Shown here in pieces: positions 1-8,180 of a stretch of DNA of 64,000 bases. Below the pieces are notes generated by a model. The model ran no database searches. It was not told where the DNA came from and was given only the letters and a program-made list of their open reading frames with translations. Source of the stretch: Streptomyces kurssanovii (GTDB lineage: Bacteria; Actinomycetota; Actinomycetes; Streptomycetales; Streptomycetaceae); NCBI RefSeq assembly GCF_014649695.1, contig NZ_BMTN01000005.1, positions 310,001 through 374,000 on the forward strand. The letters run 5' to 3'. The translations under genes and the position numbers were made by a program. Within the stretch, counting starts at the first letter, position 1, and every line of letters begins with the position of its first letter.

Positions 1-54
1 CGCACGGCGACCTGCCCACCGACCGGAACAAGCACGCTCGCCACTGGAGCCGAC

Positions 55-482
55 ATGCCAAGACGCCGCTGGGCAGGGTCCCTTCTGCTCGCCCTCCTGC
101 CGACCGCCCTCACGCTGTTGCCCGCCGCCACGCCCCCGTCCTTCGCGGCGCTTCCCTCCACGCCGGCGGACACCGCCACACCCAGGACGGCCGGGCCGAC
201 GGACACCGCGCTCGTCCCCCTGCCGGCGCTCAGCACGACCACCACCCAGGTGGCCTCCGGGCCGCGACGGCCCACCGCCCTCGCCGCCCCCGACGACGGC
301 ACGGGCAGGCTGTTCATCTGACCCAGGGAAGCAACACGGTCACGGCGACCGACGCCTCACACAACGCCGCCATCGCCCCGGGTGCGAGCATCACCCTGGG
401 CTACCTCGCAAGCCACACCGGTGACGCGTCGCCGCCACCTCGGTTCACGCTGAACGGGGACGCCTGCGCCGTCGGCCGCTGA
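55..482 (+). pseudogene. Remnant of a secreted PQQ-dependent sugar dehydrogenase with C-terminal CBM2
   Basis: An 88-codon frame starts at ATG 55 after GGAG (46-49). It encodes a signal peptide (about residues 6-31), a Thr/Pro/Ala linker, and the opening of a glucose/sorbosone dehydrogenase propeller (RRPTALAAPDDGTGRLFI), then stops at 319-321. In another frame, from about 318 to the TGA at 480-482, the DNA encodes the end of a family 2 carbohydrate-binding module (VTATDASHNAAIAPGASI, later FTLNGDAC). Head and tail of one modular secreted enzyme therefore lie within 430 bp, with the catalytic body missing and the frame broken. The simplest reading is one large internal deletion with loss of frame. 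The family assignments come from remembered motifs. No active enzyme can be made from this locus. Confidence 0.7.
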
Positions 483-537
483 ACCGCCGCCGTCCTCGCC
501 CCGCTCCCGATGCGGGCATGGCCCGTGAAGGCCGCCC

Positions 538-975
538 CTAGGGCGGGTCGACGTCGGTGACGACGGCGATCAGCCGGTGCTCGTCCTCGCCCTCGGAGCG
601 TGAGACGCCCACGGCTATCCAGTGGCCCTCGACCCGCCAGAGGTGCAGGTCCTCGACGCGGTGGCTCAGCTCACCCCACGGCTGAGGGATCGCCTCTCCG
701 CAGATCGTCCCGATGAACACCGACCACAGAGCGAACCACTGGCCCTCCCCCCAACGGCTGCTCAACGCGCCCACCAGCGCCTCGCACTCCGCCTCGTACG
801 GCTCGCGCGACCCGCCCTCCGTACGCTCGGCCGCGTCCAGCCCGTCCGCCGGCGTGCGCAGCTCCGCCAGGTGGTAGCCGGGCCCGCTGTCGCCGAACTC
901 CGACCTGCCGCGCTGTGCCGGGAACGCCCGGCCGCGCAGCAGGTCGATCGCAGCGAGGTGCTGTGCCGTGGTCAT
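538..975 (-). CDS. Conserved hypothetical protein, 145 aa
   Basis: This is a soluble acidic protein with no signal peptide or membrane segment. The C-terminal half is rich in Trp and His (WGEGQWFALWSVF, then EDLHLWRVEGHWIAVGVS), which resembles a small ligand-binding or immunity-like fold, but I do not recognise the family. I chose the ATG at 973-975 (MTTAQHLAAIDLL). The frame stays open to 1161, but the extension is Arg/Pro-rich and looks like antisense noise. The gene diverges from the ROK regulator, with a 139-bp gap that should hold both promoters. No function is inferred. Confidence 0.7.
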   Translation of the reverse strand: MTTAQHLAAIDLLRGRAFPAQRGRSEFGDSGPGYHLAELRTPADGLDAAERTEGGSREPYEAECEALVGALSSRWGEGQWFALWSVFIGTICGEAIPQPWGELSHRVEDLHLWRVEGHWIAVGVSRSEGEDEHRLIAVVTDVDPP

Positions 976-1114
976 GAGTCCATTGAACCGGTAGGCACCG
1001 ACAGTTGGCACACCGTCAGCCGCCGCGCGGCCCCGGGTGCTCGGCCCGTGGCGCGACGCCCGCCGGCAGCGAGTACGATCCGGCCAACACGGGGCACGAA
1101 CTGGGAGGACACAC

Positions 1115-2272
1115 GTGGGGCGGCTGACCGGCGGGGACCCGTCGTTGCTGCGGCGCATCAACTCCGCGGTGGTACTTCATTCCCTGCGGGGCGCCGACGC
1201 CCCCACACTCACCGACCTGACCAGGATCACCGGACTGTCGCGGCCGACGGTCGAGGGTGTGGTGGAAGGGCTGATCGAGACGGGGCTGGTCGTCGAGTTC
1301 GTTCCCGAGGAGGGTGAGGCGCGCAAGCAGGGGCGGCCCGCGCGGCGGTTCAGGTTCCGGGCGGAGGCCGGGCATCTGCTGGGCATCGAGATCGGGGCGC
1401 ACCGGGTGGCCGCGCTGCTGTCGGGGCTCGACGGGCGCATCATCGGGGCCGGTTCGCGTGACGTCTCCGAGCGGGCCGGCGCCGACGACAGGCTGGAGCG
1501 GGTGCGGGCGGTCGTCGCCGACCTGCTGCGGCGGACCGGTGTGGCACGGAGCGGTCTGCGTGCGGTGGGCGTCGGCTCACCGGGGATCGTGGAGGCGGAC
1601 GGGACCGTACGTCTCTCCACGGCGCTGCCCGGCTGGACGGGCCTTCCGCTGGGCGAACGGCTGCGCAGGTCGTTCCGGTGCCCGGTGCTGGTGGAGAACG
1701 ACGCCAACGCCGCCGCGGTGGCCGAACACTGGAAAGGCGCGGCGACCGACTCCGACGACATCGTCTTCGTGCTCGCCGGTCTCAGCCCCGGCGCGGGATC
1801 GCTCATCGGCGGGCGGCTGCACCGCGGGTACGGCGGGGCGGCGGGCGAGATCGGCGCGCTGCACCTGCTGGGCCGCGACGAGACGCCCGAGAAGCTGCTG
1901 TCGACGACCGGGGAGCCGCTGCACCCGCTGGACGAGCAGGCCGTGGCGGACGTCTTCGCCCTGGCCAAGAGCGGCGACGAGGGCGCCCTGGCGGCCGTCG
2001 AGCGGTTCAACAAGCGCCTGGTGCACGATGTGGCGGCACTGGTGCTGGCTCTCGACCCGGAACTGGTCGTGATCGGTGGCTGGGCCGCCGGCCTGGACGG
2101 GGTGCTGCCTCCGCTGCGCGACGAGCTGGCGCGGTACTGCCTCCGGCCGCCGCGGGTGGCGCTGTCCATGCTGGGCGAGGCGGCGGTGGCGACAGGCGCG
2201 CTGCGGCTGGCGCTGGACCACGTGGAGGAGCAGCTCTTCGCCGTCGAGGGCACGGTGACGGCCCGCCGCTGA
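1115..2272 (+). CDS. ROK-family transcriptional regulator
   Basis: The protein has 385 aa. An N-terminal winged helix (about residues 1-70, TDLTRITGLSRPTVEGVVEGL) is followed by a sugar-kinase-like ROK fold with VENDANAAAVAEHW and the Gly-rich GYGGAAGEIGALHL. The usual ROK zinc motif (GH...CxCGxxGCxE) is absent: the segment after GEIGA has no cysteines, so sugar sensing or zinc binding is probably altered. I chose GTG 1115 because GGGAGGA (1103-1109) lies 5 nt upstream. The longer frame from 1037 begins with Arg-rich noise. The gene converges on the GntR regulator. ROK regulators usually repress sugar uptake or catabolic genes; no sugar operon lies next to it, so the target is unknown. Confidence 0.88.
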   Translation: MGRLTGGDPSLLRRINSAVVLHSLRGADAPTLTDLTRITGLSRPTVEGVVEGLIETGLVVEFVPEEGEARKQGRPARRFRFRAEAGHLLGIEIGAHRVAALLSGLDGRIIGAGSRDVSERAGADDRLERVRAVVADLLRRTGVARSGLRAVGVGSPGIVEADGTVRLSTALPGWTGLPLGERLRRSFRCPVLVENDANAAAVAEHWKGAATDSDDIVFVLAGLSPGAGSLIGGRLHRGYGGAAGEIGALHLLGRDETPEKLLSTTGEPLHPLDEQAVADVFALAKSGDEGALAAVERFNKRLVHDVAALVLALDPELVVIGGWAAGLDGVLPPLRDELARYCLRPPRVALSMLGEAAVATGALRLALDHVEEQLFAVEGTVTARR

Positions 2273-2339
2273 GTGAGGCGGCCCCCCGGCGGTGGACCCG
2301 GGGCACCTGTGCGTGACGCGCGGGATGCTGCCCGCCCAC

Positions 2340-2365
2340 GCCCGCCGCCGAGTGTTGCGGCGGGC
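2340..2365. terminator. Bidirectional hairpin between convergent regulators
   Basis: GCCCGCCGC (2340-2348) pairs perfectly with GCGGCGGGC (2357-2365) around an 8-nt loop. It sits between the stops of the ROK (2272) and GntR (2389) genes. No U-tract follows, which is usual for Streptomyces. Confidence 0.6.
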
Positions 2366-2388
2366 CGGGGTGGAGGGAACCCGGTGGG

Positions 2389-3153
2389 TCAGGAGGCGCG
2401 GCGCTGCTGACCGTCGTGGCTTATCTGGACGTCCCCGGTGTCGCCGAAGGTGAGGCGGCAGGTGTCGGCGCGGTACGTCGCGACGGACACCGCGGCGGTG
2501 CGCCCCTCGGAGAAGTACCGAGTGGTGACGACGAGGACGGGCGCGCCGGGCAGCCGGTCCAGTTCCCTGGCGTCGACGGCACCCGCGGAGCCGAGCTCGA
2601 CGGCGCGGTCCTGGCCCTCGAGGTCGAGGCGCTGCAGTTCGCGCAGGACGCTGCGGGCGAGGGCCGGGCCGGAGGGCGCCTCGATGGCAGGGAGGTCGGG
2701 CACCGACGAGGACGGCACGTAGAGCAGTTCGGCGGCGACGGGCTGGCCGTGGTTCACCCTCAGCCTGCGCACGGTGTGCACTTCTTCGTCCGCCTCGGTG
2801 TCGAGCAGCCGGGCGACGACCGCCGACGGCACGGCCACGGTGCACTCGGCCGCCTGCCAGGCGTCGTCTCCGGTGCCGGGCCAGTCCTGGCGCGAGGTGG
2901 TCACGTCGACGCCCACGCGCGGCGGGGCGACGGTCGTGCCGACGCCGCGGCGGCGCTGGAGGCGGCCTTCGAGCTCGAGCTGCTCGAGCGCCTGCCTGAG
3001 GGTGGCGCGGGCGACGCCGAAGCGGGCGGCGAGGTCGCGTTCGTTCGGCAGGATCTCGCCGACGGTGAAGTCGGTGTCGAGTGCTTCGGCAAGCACGGTC
3101 TTCAGGTGCCAGTACTTGGGCTCCTGCACCGGTTCCAGCTGCGTGGTCCCCAC
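2389..3153 (-). CDS. GntR/HutC-family transcriptional regulator
   Basis: The protein has 254 aa. The N-terminal GntR winged helix (about residues 15-85) contains LPNERDLAARFGVARATLRQ and LEGRLQRRRGVGTTV. It is followed by a UTRA-type ligand domain (about 105-250). The start is GTG 3151-3153, preceded by GGAGG 6-7 nt upstream in the reading direction. The frame runs back to 3375, but that extension contains an AT-richer stretch near 3195-3230 that is more likely the promoter. HutC-type regulators sense sugars, amino acids or related effectors; nothing nearby names this one's effector. It converges on the ROK gene, so the pair are separate transcription units ending at a shared hairpin. Confidence 0.88.
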   Translation of the reverse strand: MGTTQLEPVQEPKYWHLKTVLAEALDTDFTVGEILPNERDLAARFGVARATLRQALEQLELEGRLQRRRGVGTTVAPPRVGVDVTTSRQDWPGTGDDAWQAAECTVAVPSAVVARLLDTEADEEVHTVRRLRVNHGQPVAAELLYVPSSSVPDLPAIEAPSGPALARSVLRELQRLDLEGQDRAVELGSAGAVDARELDRLPGAPVLVVTTRYFSEGRTAAVSVATYRADTCRLTFGDTGDVQISHDGQQRRAS

Positions 3154-3401
3154 CCTGATCCTCCGCAATCGCCGTGTCAGCGGCGGCTTTTCCGCGCCCT
3201 TGTTTATTAAAGGTTCCTGCACTATCCCTGCGACCATAGGACGGGCCTCCGACTTGGTCAAGACCAATCCTGCGCAGTCACGCTGCGCAGCGGGCCGGAT
3301 TCGCACAGCGTTCACGCGCCCTTCGTACTGAGTGCCGCCGGGCAGCACAAGACCCCGCGACCGGATAACGGCCACGGGGTCCGACGTGCGAAGAAGGCTC
3401 C

Positions 3402-4295
3402 TCAGTCCCTGTCGGGCCCTGCGAAGGCGACGAGTTTGTCAGGGTTCCGGACGATGTAGACGCATTGGATGCGTCCGTCCAGTACCTCCATCTGCAGGAC
3501 ACTGTCCGGCTTGCCCCCCGACAGGACGAGGATCGCGGGTGCGCCGTTGGCCTCGACGAAGCGGACCTCGGCGTCCGGAACCGGCTGCTGCGAGATCGCG
3601 ACGAGGAAGCGTCCGACCTTGTCCGCGCTCTGCATGACGCGAAGAGGCGCCTTGGTCTTGCCGCCGCTGTCGCCGACCAGCCGTACGTCCGGGGCGAGGA
3701 TGGAGAGCAGCCCTTCCAGATCACCGCCCGTGGCGGCGGACAGGAACCGCTCCGTGAGATCACGGCATTCGGCCGGATCCACGTCGTACCGGTGCTTGCG
3801 CTCCTCCACGTGCTTGCGCGCGCGCCCGGCGAGTTGACGGACGGCCGCCTCCGACTTCTCGAGCGTGGTGGCGATCTCGGCGTAGGGGAAGCCGAACGCC
3901 TCGCGGAGCACGAACACCGCGCGCTCCAGGGGCGAGAGGGACTCGAGGACCACGAGCACGGCGAGCGACACGGATTCGGCGAGCACCGCCCGTTCCGCCG
4001 TGTCGGGGACCGAGGGGCCGAAGTCGGTGACGATGGGCTCGGGCAGCCACGGCCCGACGTACGACTCACGGCGGGACTTGACGTGCCGCAGCCGGTCGAT
4101 CGCGAGGCGGGTGGTGATCCGTACGAGGTAGCCGCGGGGCTCCTTCACGTCGTCGCGCCGGTCGGCCGACCAGCGCAGCCAGGCCTCCTGCACCACGTCC
4201 TCCGCGTCGGCGATCCGGCCGAGCATGCGGTAGGCCACGCCGGTCAGCACGGGCCGGTGTTCTTCGAAGAGATCGGTCACGGTGTCTGTTGCCAC
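3402..4295 (-). CDS. ECF41-type RNA polymerase sigma factor with SnoaL-like C-terminal domain
   Basis: The protein has 297 aa. Sigma region 2 (LFEEHRPVLTGVAYRMLG, AEDVVQEAWLRW) and region 4 (FGFPYAEIATTLEKSEAAVRQL) lie in the first 175 residues. The ECF41 linker WLPEP follows region 2, and the C-terminal half is an NTF2/SnoaL-like domain. Its GDSGGKTKAP segment corresponds to the family DGGGK/R motif, and NPDKL lies close to the C-terminus. In this family the fused C-terminal domain controls sigma activity and replaces a separate anti-sigma factor. ECF41 genes are usually next to a carboxymuconolactone decarboxylase, oxidoreductase or epimerase gene that they transcribe. Here the divergent neighbour is an alpha/beta hydrolase, so the target may differ or lie elsewhere. 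Confidence 0.92.
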   Translation of the reverse strand: MATDTVTDLFEEHRPVLTGVAYRMLGRIADAEDVVQEAWLRWSADRRDDVKEPRGYLVRITTRLAIDRLRHVKSRRESYVGPWLPEPIVTDFGPSVPDTAERAVLAESVSLAVLVVLESLSPLERAVFVLREAFGFPYAEIATTLEKSEAAVRQLAGRARKHVEERKHRYDVDPAECRDLTERFLSAATGGDLEGLLSILAPDVRLVGDSGGKTKAPLRVMQSADKVGRFLVAISQQPVPDAEVRFVEANGAPAILVLSGGKPDSVLQMEVLDGRIQCVYIVRNPDKLVAFAGPDRD

Positions 4296-4461
4296 CTGTC
4301 AATCCCATCCGACGCCGGGCCGGCTGTCCAGCAGGTTCCGGTGCGGCGCGCGCTACATCGGCGCGCGGCGGGCGAGGGAGCGGCGCGGCGCGGCCACGGC
4401 CGGGACGGCTCACCCGGCGACCGCCCCTTGAACTCCAAGCTACCGGACGGTAATTGTTACT

Positions 4462-4472
4462 GACAGTCTGTC
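4462..4472. promoter_or_regulatory. Palindromic operator candidate upstream of the alpha/beta hydrolase
   Basis: GACAGTCTGTC is a perfect 5+1+5 inverted repeat. It lies 26 bp before the hydrolase ATG, in an AT-richer pocket (GGTAATTGTTACTGACAG...) typical of a regulated Streptomyces promoter. Its form resembles TetR-family operators. No TetR gene is adjacent, so the regulator is unknown. Confidence 0.45.
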
Positions 4473-4498
4473 TATCCCAACGCAGGGAGCGTGCAGTC

Positions 4499-5329
4499 AT
4501 GGCCGCAGAGATCTCGTTCTCCGTCGAGACCGCCCGGGGCAGCCGCACGCTGTCCGTCACCTACGAGCGCAGGGGCAACGGCGAGCCGCTGCTGCTGCTC
4601 CACGGCATCGGTCACCACTGGCAGGCCTGGGAGCCCGTGATGGGGATACTCGCGGCCGACCGCGACGTGATCGCGGTCGACCTGCCGGGCTTCGGCGCCT
4701 CGCCCGCGCTGCCGGACGGCGTCCCCTACGACCTGGCGACGGTCTCGACGGTGCTCGGCGCGTTCTGCCGGGCTCTCGGTGTCGAGCGGCCCCACGTCGC
4801 CGGCAATTCCCTCGGAGGGCTGCTCGCCCTCGAGTTGGGCCGCGAGAAGCTGGTCCGCTCGGTGACCGCGCTCTCCCCGGCCGGTTTCTGGTCGGAGGCG
4901 GAGCGGCGTTACGCCTTCACCACTCTGCGGGCCATGCGGGTGGGTGCACGGTCCCTGCCGCTGCCGGTGATCGAGCGGCTGTCCCGCTCGACGGTGGGGC
5001 GTACGGCGCTGGTGAGCACCATCTACGCGCGGCCGGGCCGCCGTTCGCCCGAGGCCGCGGTCGCGGAGACGCGCGCCCTGCGCGGGGCCACCGGCTTCCA
5101 CGAGACGCTCGCGGCCGGCGGCGGTGTGCTGTTCCGCGACGACATCCGCGACGTTCCCGTCACCATAGGCTGGGGCACCAAGGACCGGCTGCTGCTGCGC
5201 CGCCAAGGCGTGCGCGCCAAGTACGTGATCCCCCGCGCGCGCCTCGTCAGGCTGCCCGGCTGCGGGCACGTCCCGATGAGCGACGACCCTGCGATGGTGG
5301 CGCGGGTGCTGCTCGACGGCAGCGCCTGA
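4499..5329 (+). CDS. Alpha/beta-fold hydrolase
   Basis: The protein has 276 aa. It has the oxyanion segment LLLLHGIGHHWQAW (about residues 31-44), the nucleophile elbow GNSLGG (Ser104), a late acidic residue in GTKDRLL, and the catalytic His in GCGHVPMSDDP near the C-terminus, so the triad is complete. The start is ATG 4499 after CAGGGAG. The frame is open 45 nt further upstream, but that part overlaps the promoter palindrome. The gene diverges from the ECF41 sigma gene. The fold covers esterases, lipases, haloalkane dehalogenases and epoxide hydrolases. The substrate cannot be named from motifs. Confidence 0.88.
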   Translation: MAAEISFSVETARGSRTLSVTYERRGNGEPLLLLHGIGHHWQAWEPVMGILAADRDVIAVDLPGFGASPALPDGVPYDLATVSTVLGAFCRALGVERPHVAGNSLGGLLALELGREKLVRSVTALSPAGFWSEAERRYAFTTLRAMRVGARSLPLPVIERLSRSTVGRTALVSTIYARPGRRSPEAAVAETRALRGATGFHETLAAGGGVLFRDDIRDVPVTIGWGTKDRLLLRRQGVRAKYVIPRARLVRLPGCGHVPMSDDPAMVARVLLDGSA

Positions 5330-5550
5330 GTCCGCCTGACGGCACCGGCCCCGGGCACGCCGTACCCGGTCCCGCGCCGTGCGGCGGGCCCCCTCGGCGA
5401 CCGGTGCGGCGGCCGGCGGTGGGCCAGGCGCTCCCCGCGGCATGGAGAATGACCTTGCCCCGCGGCGGCAGCGAGACAGAGGCGGCTTGCGCGGGCGACG
5501 AGTGAACGACCCCGCTCGCCCGACGGCGGTGGGACGGAAACGGAGCCGTG

Positions 5551-5904
5551 ATGGATCAGCAGCACTTCTCGGAGATCACCTCGTTCCTCGAGGACCGGCT
5601 CCGCCCCCTCTTCGATCCGGAGAACGGCAGTGACCACGGGTTCGGAACGGACGACACCTCGCGTGCCCTGCGTGCGCTGCGCGGTGCGGTCGCGAGTGCG
5701 GCGGCCGTGAAGGGGCTCTGCGAGCAACGCGCCACGGCTGACGCGGAGTTGCGGCGCGTCATCGACCAGACGCTGGCGCACAACTGGGACCAGCTGGTGG
5801 GCCTCGCCCGCCACTGGGAGGACCACCCCGACTTCCGGCCCCTGTTCAAGCGCGGTTCGTGGGACTTCGAGCCCGAGCCCGCCGCGGCACGCGCCGACGG
5901 CTAG
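5551..5904 (+). CDS. Small helical protein of unknown function, 117 aa
   Basis: The predicted protein is all-helical and acidic (MDQQHFSEITSFLEDRLRP...DQTLAHNWDQLVGLARHWEDHPDF), with no signal or membrane segment. ATG 5551 is 5 nt after GGAG (5542-5545). The GTG at 5548 would be too close to that site. A similar architecture occurs in short Streptomyces proteins of unknown function. The stop codon TAG (5902-5904) lies inside the CTAG that begins the MITE-like element. The gene may end naturally there or may have gained its 3' junction from the insertion. Confidence 0.75.
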   Translation: MDQQHFSEITSFLEDRLRPLFDPENGSDHGFGTDDTSRALRALRGAVASAAAVKGLCEQRATADAELRRVIDQTLAHNWDQLVGLARHWEDHPDFRPLFKRGSWDFEPEPAAARADG

Positions 5905-6022
5905 CGTCTTTCGTTTGGATCAGGCCGGATCAGGGAGCGGGGTCTGGTGCGTGCGATCGAGGGCTACGGGGGGTGCGTGCCAGGGCCCGCGAGCCCGGCA
6001 TGATCCGAACGAGAGGCCCTAG
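5901..6022. mobile_element. 122-bp MITE-like element with CTAG ends
   Basis: The left arm 5901-5926 (beginning CTAGCGTCTTTCGTTTGG) and the reverse complement of the right arm 5997-6022 (beginning CTAGGGCCTCTCGTTCGG) match at 21 of 26 positions. The interior has no reading frame. CTAG at both outer edges fits the target preference of some IS5-group elements in actinomycetes. The body is far too short for a transposase, so this is a miniature or internally deleted derivative that would need a transposase from elsewhere. Confidence 0.65.
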
Positions 6023-6082
6023 CTGTGCTGTCCCGGCGCGCGGCGCGGCGGCCTGACCGGGCGGACGCGGCGACGCTTCGCG

Positions 6083-6274
6083 TCAGGGCTGCCGGCGGCG
6101 GAGCGCCATACGCAGTCCGGCGTACGCGAGAACCCCCGCGCCCGCGGCGATCAGGACGTAGACCCACCACAGACGGATGTCACCTCCGGGCGTGAGCACC
6201 AAGAGGATGACGAGCGTTCCGAGGGCGACCCGGGACGCGCCCGCACCCACCGACATCTGCTTTCGAGGCTCCAT
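6083..6274 (-). CDS. Small membrane protein, 63 aa
   Basis: A short basic N-terminus (MEPRKQMSVGAGASR) precedes two hydrophobic segments (about 16-29 and 35-52), and the protein ends in a basic tail (RMALRRRQP). This suggests a two-pass membrane peptide with both ends in the cytoplasm. ATG 6272-6274 is preceded by AGGAA 8 nt upstream. A longer frame to 6349 adds only Arg-rich noise. It diverges from phoD across about 140 bp. No family is recognised. Confidence 0.65.
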   Translation of the reverse strand: MEPRKQMSVGAGASRVALGTLVILLVLTPGGDIRLWWVYVLIAAGAGVLAYAGLRMALRRRQP

Positions 6275-6413
6275 GCCGTTGTTCCTGCCCCGGTGTGACG
6301 GCCACGCCCCCCGAAGGGACGCGGCACGCCGTTCACCCGTCGTTCGCACAACGGACTCGGCCTGCCGCTAGGCATGGCTCGGCACACCGGCCGAACCGCC
6401 TGGAGGCGCAGCG

Positions 6414-7997
6414 ATGTCACAGACCCCGAAGAGTTCTCCCCCCGCCCGCCGTTCCCTCCTGCGCGGCACGGTGGCCGCCTCCGCGGCGCTGGCGCTGCCC
6501 GCCGTGGGCGCGGCTCCGGCGCTGGCGCTGTCCGGACGGCCGCGCGCGGCCTGGGGTGTGCAGACCGGTGACGTCACGGCCACCTCCGGGCTGGTGTGGG
6601 TGCGTTCCGACCGGCCCGCGCGGATGATCGTGGAGACGTCCGCGACCGGGTCGTTCCGGCGTGCCCGCAGGTGGCACGGACCGCTGCTCGGCCCCGGGAC
6701 GGACTTCACGGGGACGACGGCGTTGCGCGGCCTGCCCGCCGGCGAGCAGGTGCACTACCGGGTCATGCTCGCCGACCCGGACGACCACCGGCGTACCGGC
6801 GAGGCGGTGTACGGGACGTTCCGTACCGCGCCGGCGAACCGACGGCGCGGCGTGCGGTTCCTGTGGTCGGGCGACATCGCCGGGCAGGGGTGGGGCATCA
6901 ACCCCGACATCGGCGGCTACCGGGCGTACGAGGAGATGCGCCGCCTGGACCCGGACTTCTTCCTGTGCAGCGGGGACACCGTGTACGCGGACGGCCCGCT
7001 CGTGCCGAGCGTGACGCTGCCGGACGGGCGGGTGTGGCGCAACGTGGTCACGGAGGAGAAGTCGAAGGTCGCCGAGACGCTCGACGAGTACCGGGGCAAC
7101 TTCCGGTACAACCTGCTCGACGAGAACGTCCGCCGGTTCAACGCCCAGGTGCCGACGATCGTGCAGTGGGACGACCACGAGGTACGGAACAACTGGTACC
7201 CGGGACAGGTCCTCGACGACGCCCGGTACACCGAGAAGGACGTGGACGTCCTCGCGCGGCGTTCGATGCGGGCGTTCGCCGAGTACTTCCCCGTCAGCAC
7301 GCTTTCCGCCACCGGGCAGGGCGGCGAGGGCCGCATCCACCGGGTGGTCCACCACGGTCCGCTGCTGGACGTGTTCGTGCTCGACATGCGTACCTACCGC
7401 GACCCCAACTCGCCGAACCGGCAGGCGGACGAGGGCGAGGGCATCCTCGGCGCCGGGCAGCTCGCGTGGCTGAAGCGGGAACTGGACCGGTCGAACGCGG
7501 TGTGGAAGGTGATCGCCGCGGACATGCCGCTCGGACTCGTGGTGCCGGACGGCTCCGCGAATTTCGAGGCCGTCGCGCAGGGCGACCCGGGCGCGCCGCT
7601 GGGGCGTGAGCTGCAGATCGCCGAACTGCTGCGCCACGTCAAGCACCGCCGGATCACGGGCACCGTGTGGCTGACCGCCGATGTGCACTACACCTCGGCC
7701 CAGCACTACGCGCCCGAGCGCGCCGCCTTCAAGGATTTCGCGCCGTTCTGGGAGTTCGTCTCCGGGCCACTGGCCGCCGGTGGATTTCCGGCGAACGCGC
7801 TGGACGGGACGTTCGGTCCCGACCGGGTCTTCGTGCGGGCGCCGCAGCGGGCGAACGTTTCACCGATGGAGTCTCCGCAGTACTTCGGGGAGGTCGACAT
7901 CGACGGCGACAGCGGCGAGCTGACGGTGCGGCTGCGCGCGGAGGGCGGAACTGTTCTCTTCACCAAGACACTTCAGCCTGGGCGTGTCGGCCAGTGA
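6414..7997 (+). CDS. phoD: Alkaline phosphatase D (PhoD), Tat-exported
   Basis: The protein has 527 aa. A twin-arginine signal (ARRSLLRG at residues 11-18, then an Ala/Leu-rich core ending near 38) is followed by the PhoD N-terminal beta domain and a metallophosphoesterase domain with SGDTVYADGP, WDDHEVRNNWYPG, TADVHYTSAQHY and a late EFVSGPLAAG. These are the PhoD signatures for Fe/Ca-dependent phosphomono- and diesterase activity outside the membrane. ATG 6414 follows GGAGG (6402-6406). PhoD genes in Streptomyces usually belong to the PhoP phosphate-starvation regulon. I did not find a clear PHO box in the 60 bp upstream, so this control is assumed from the family. Confidence 0.93.
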   Translation: MSQTPKSSPPARRSLLRGTVAASAALALPAVGAAPALALSGRPRAAWGVQTGDVTATSGLVWVRSDRPARMIVETSATGSFRRARRWHGPLLGPGTDFTGTTALRGLPAGEQVHYRVMLADPDDHRRTGEAVYGTFRTAPANRRRGVRFLWSGDIAGQGWGINPDIGGYRAYEEMRRLDPDFFLCSGDTVYADGPLVPSVTLPDGRVWRNVVTEEKSKVAETLDEYRGNFRYNLLDENVRRFNAQVPTIVQWDDHEVRNNWYPGQVLDDARYTEKDVDVLARRSMRAFAEYFPVSTLSATGQGGEGRIHRVVHHGPLLDVFVLDMRTYRDPNSPNRQADEGEGILGAGQLAWLKRELDRSNAVWKVIAADMPLGLVVPDGSANFEAVAQGDPGAPLGRELQIAELLRHVKHRRITGTVWLTADVHYTSAQHYAPERAAFKDFAPFWEFVSGPLAAGGFPANALDGTFGPDRVFVRAPQRANVSPMESPQYFGEVDIDGDSGELTVRLRAEGGTVLFTKTLQPGRVGQ

Positions 7998-8144
7998 AGG
8001 GGTCCGGCCCGGGTCCGGCGGGCGCGCGCCGGGACCGAAACCTGTACGTGTTGAACCATGGAAGCGAACACTGCACGCCAGAATCGGCCAAAACCGGCTG
8101 ATAGCGCTCCAGATCAGCGCTTAACCCATCAGTCACAAAGCGTT

Positions 8145-8154
8145 CGTGATCACG
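8145..8154. promoter_or_regulatory. 10-bp palindrome upstream of the ACT-GNAT gene
   Basis: CGTGATCACG is a perfect palindrome lying 26 bp before the ATG at 8181, in a relatively AT-rich stretch (ACCCATCAGTCACAAAGCG). It may be an operator. There is no independent support. Confidence 0.3.
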
Positions 8155-8180
8155 CAACACCGGTCGGTCACAGTGAAGCC

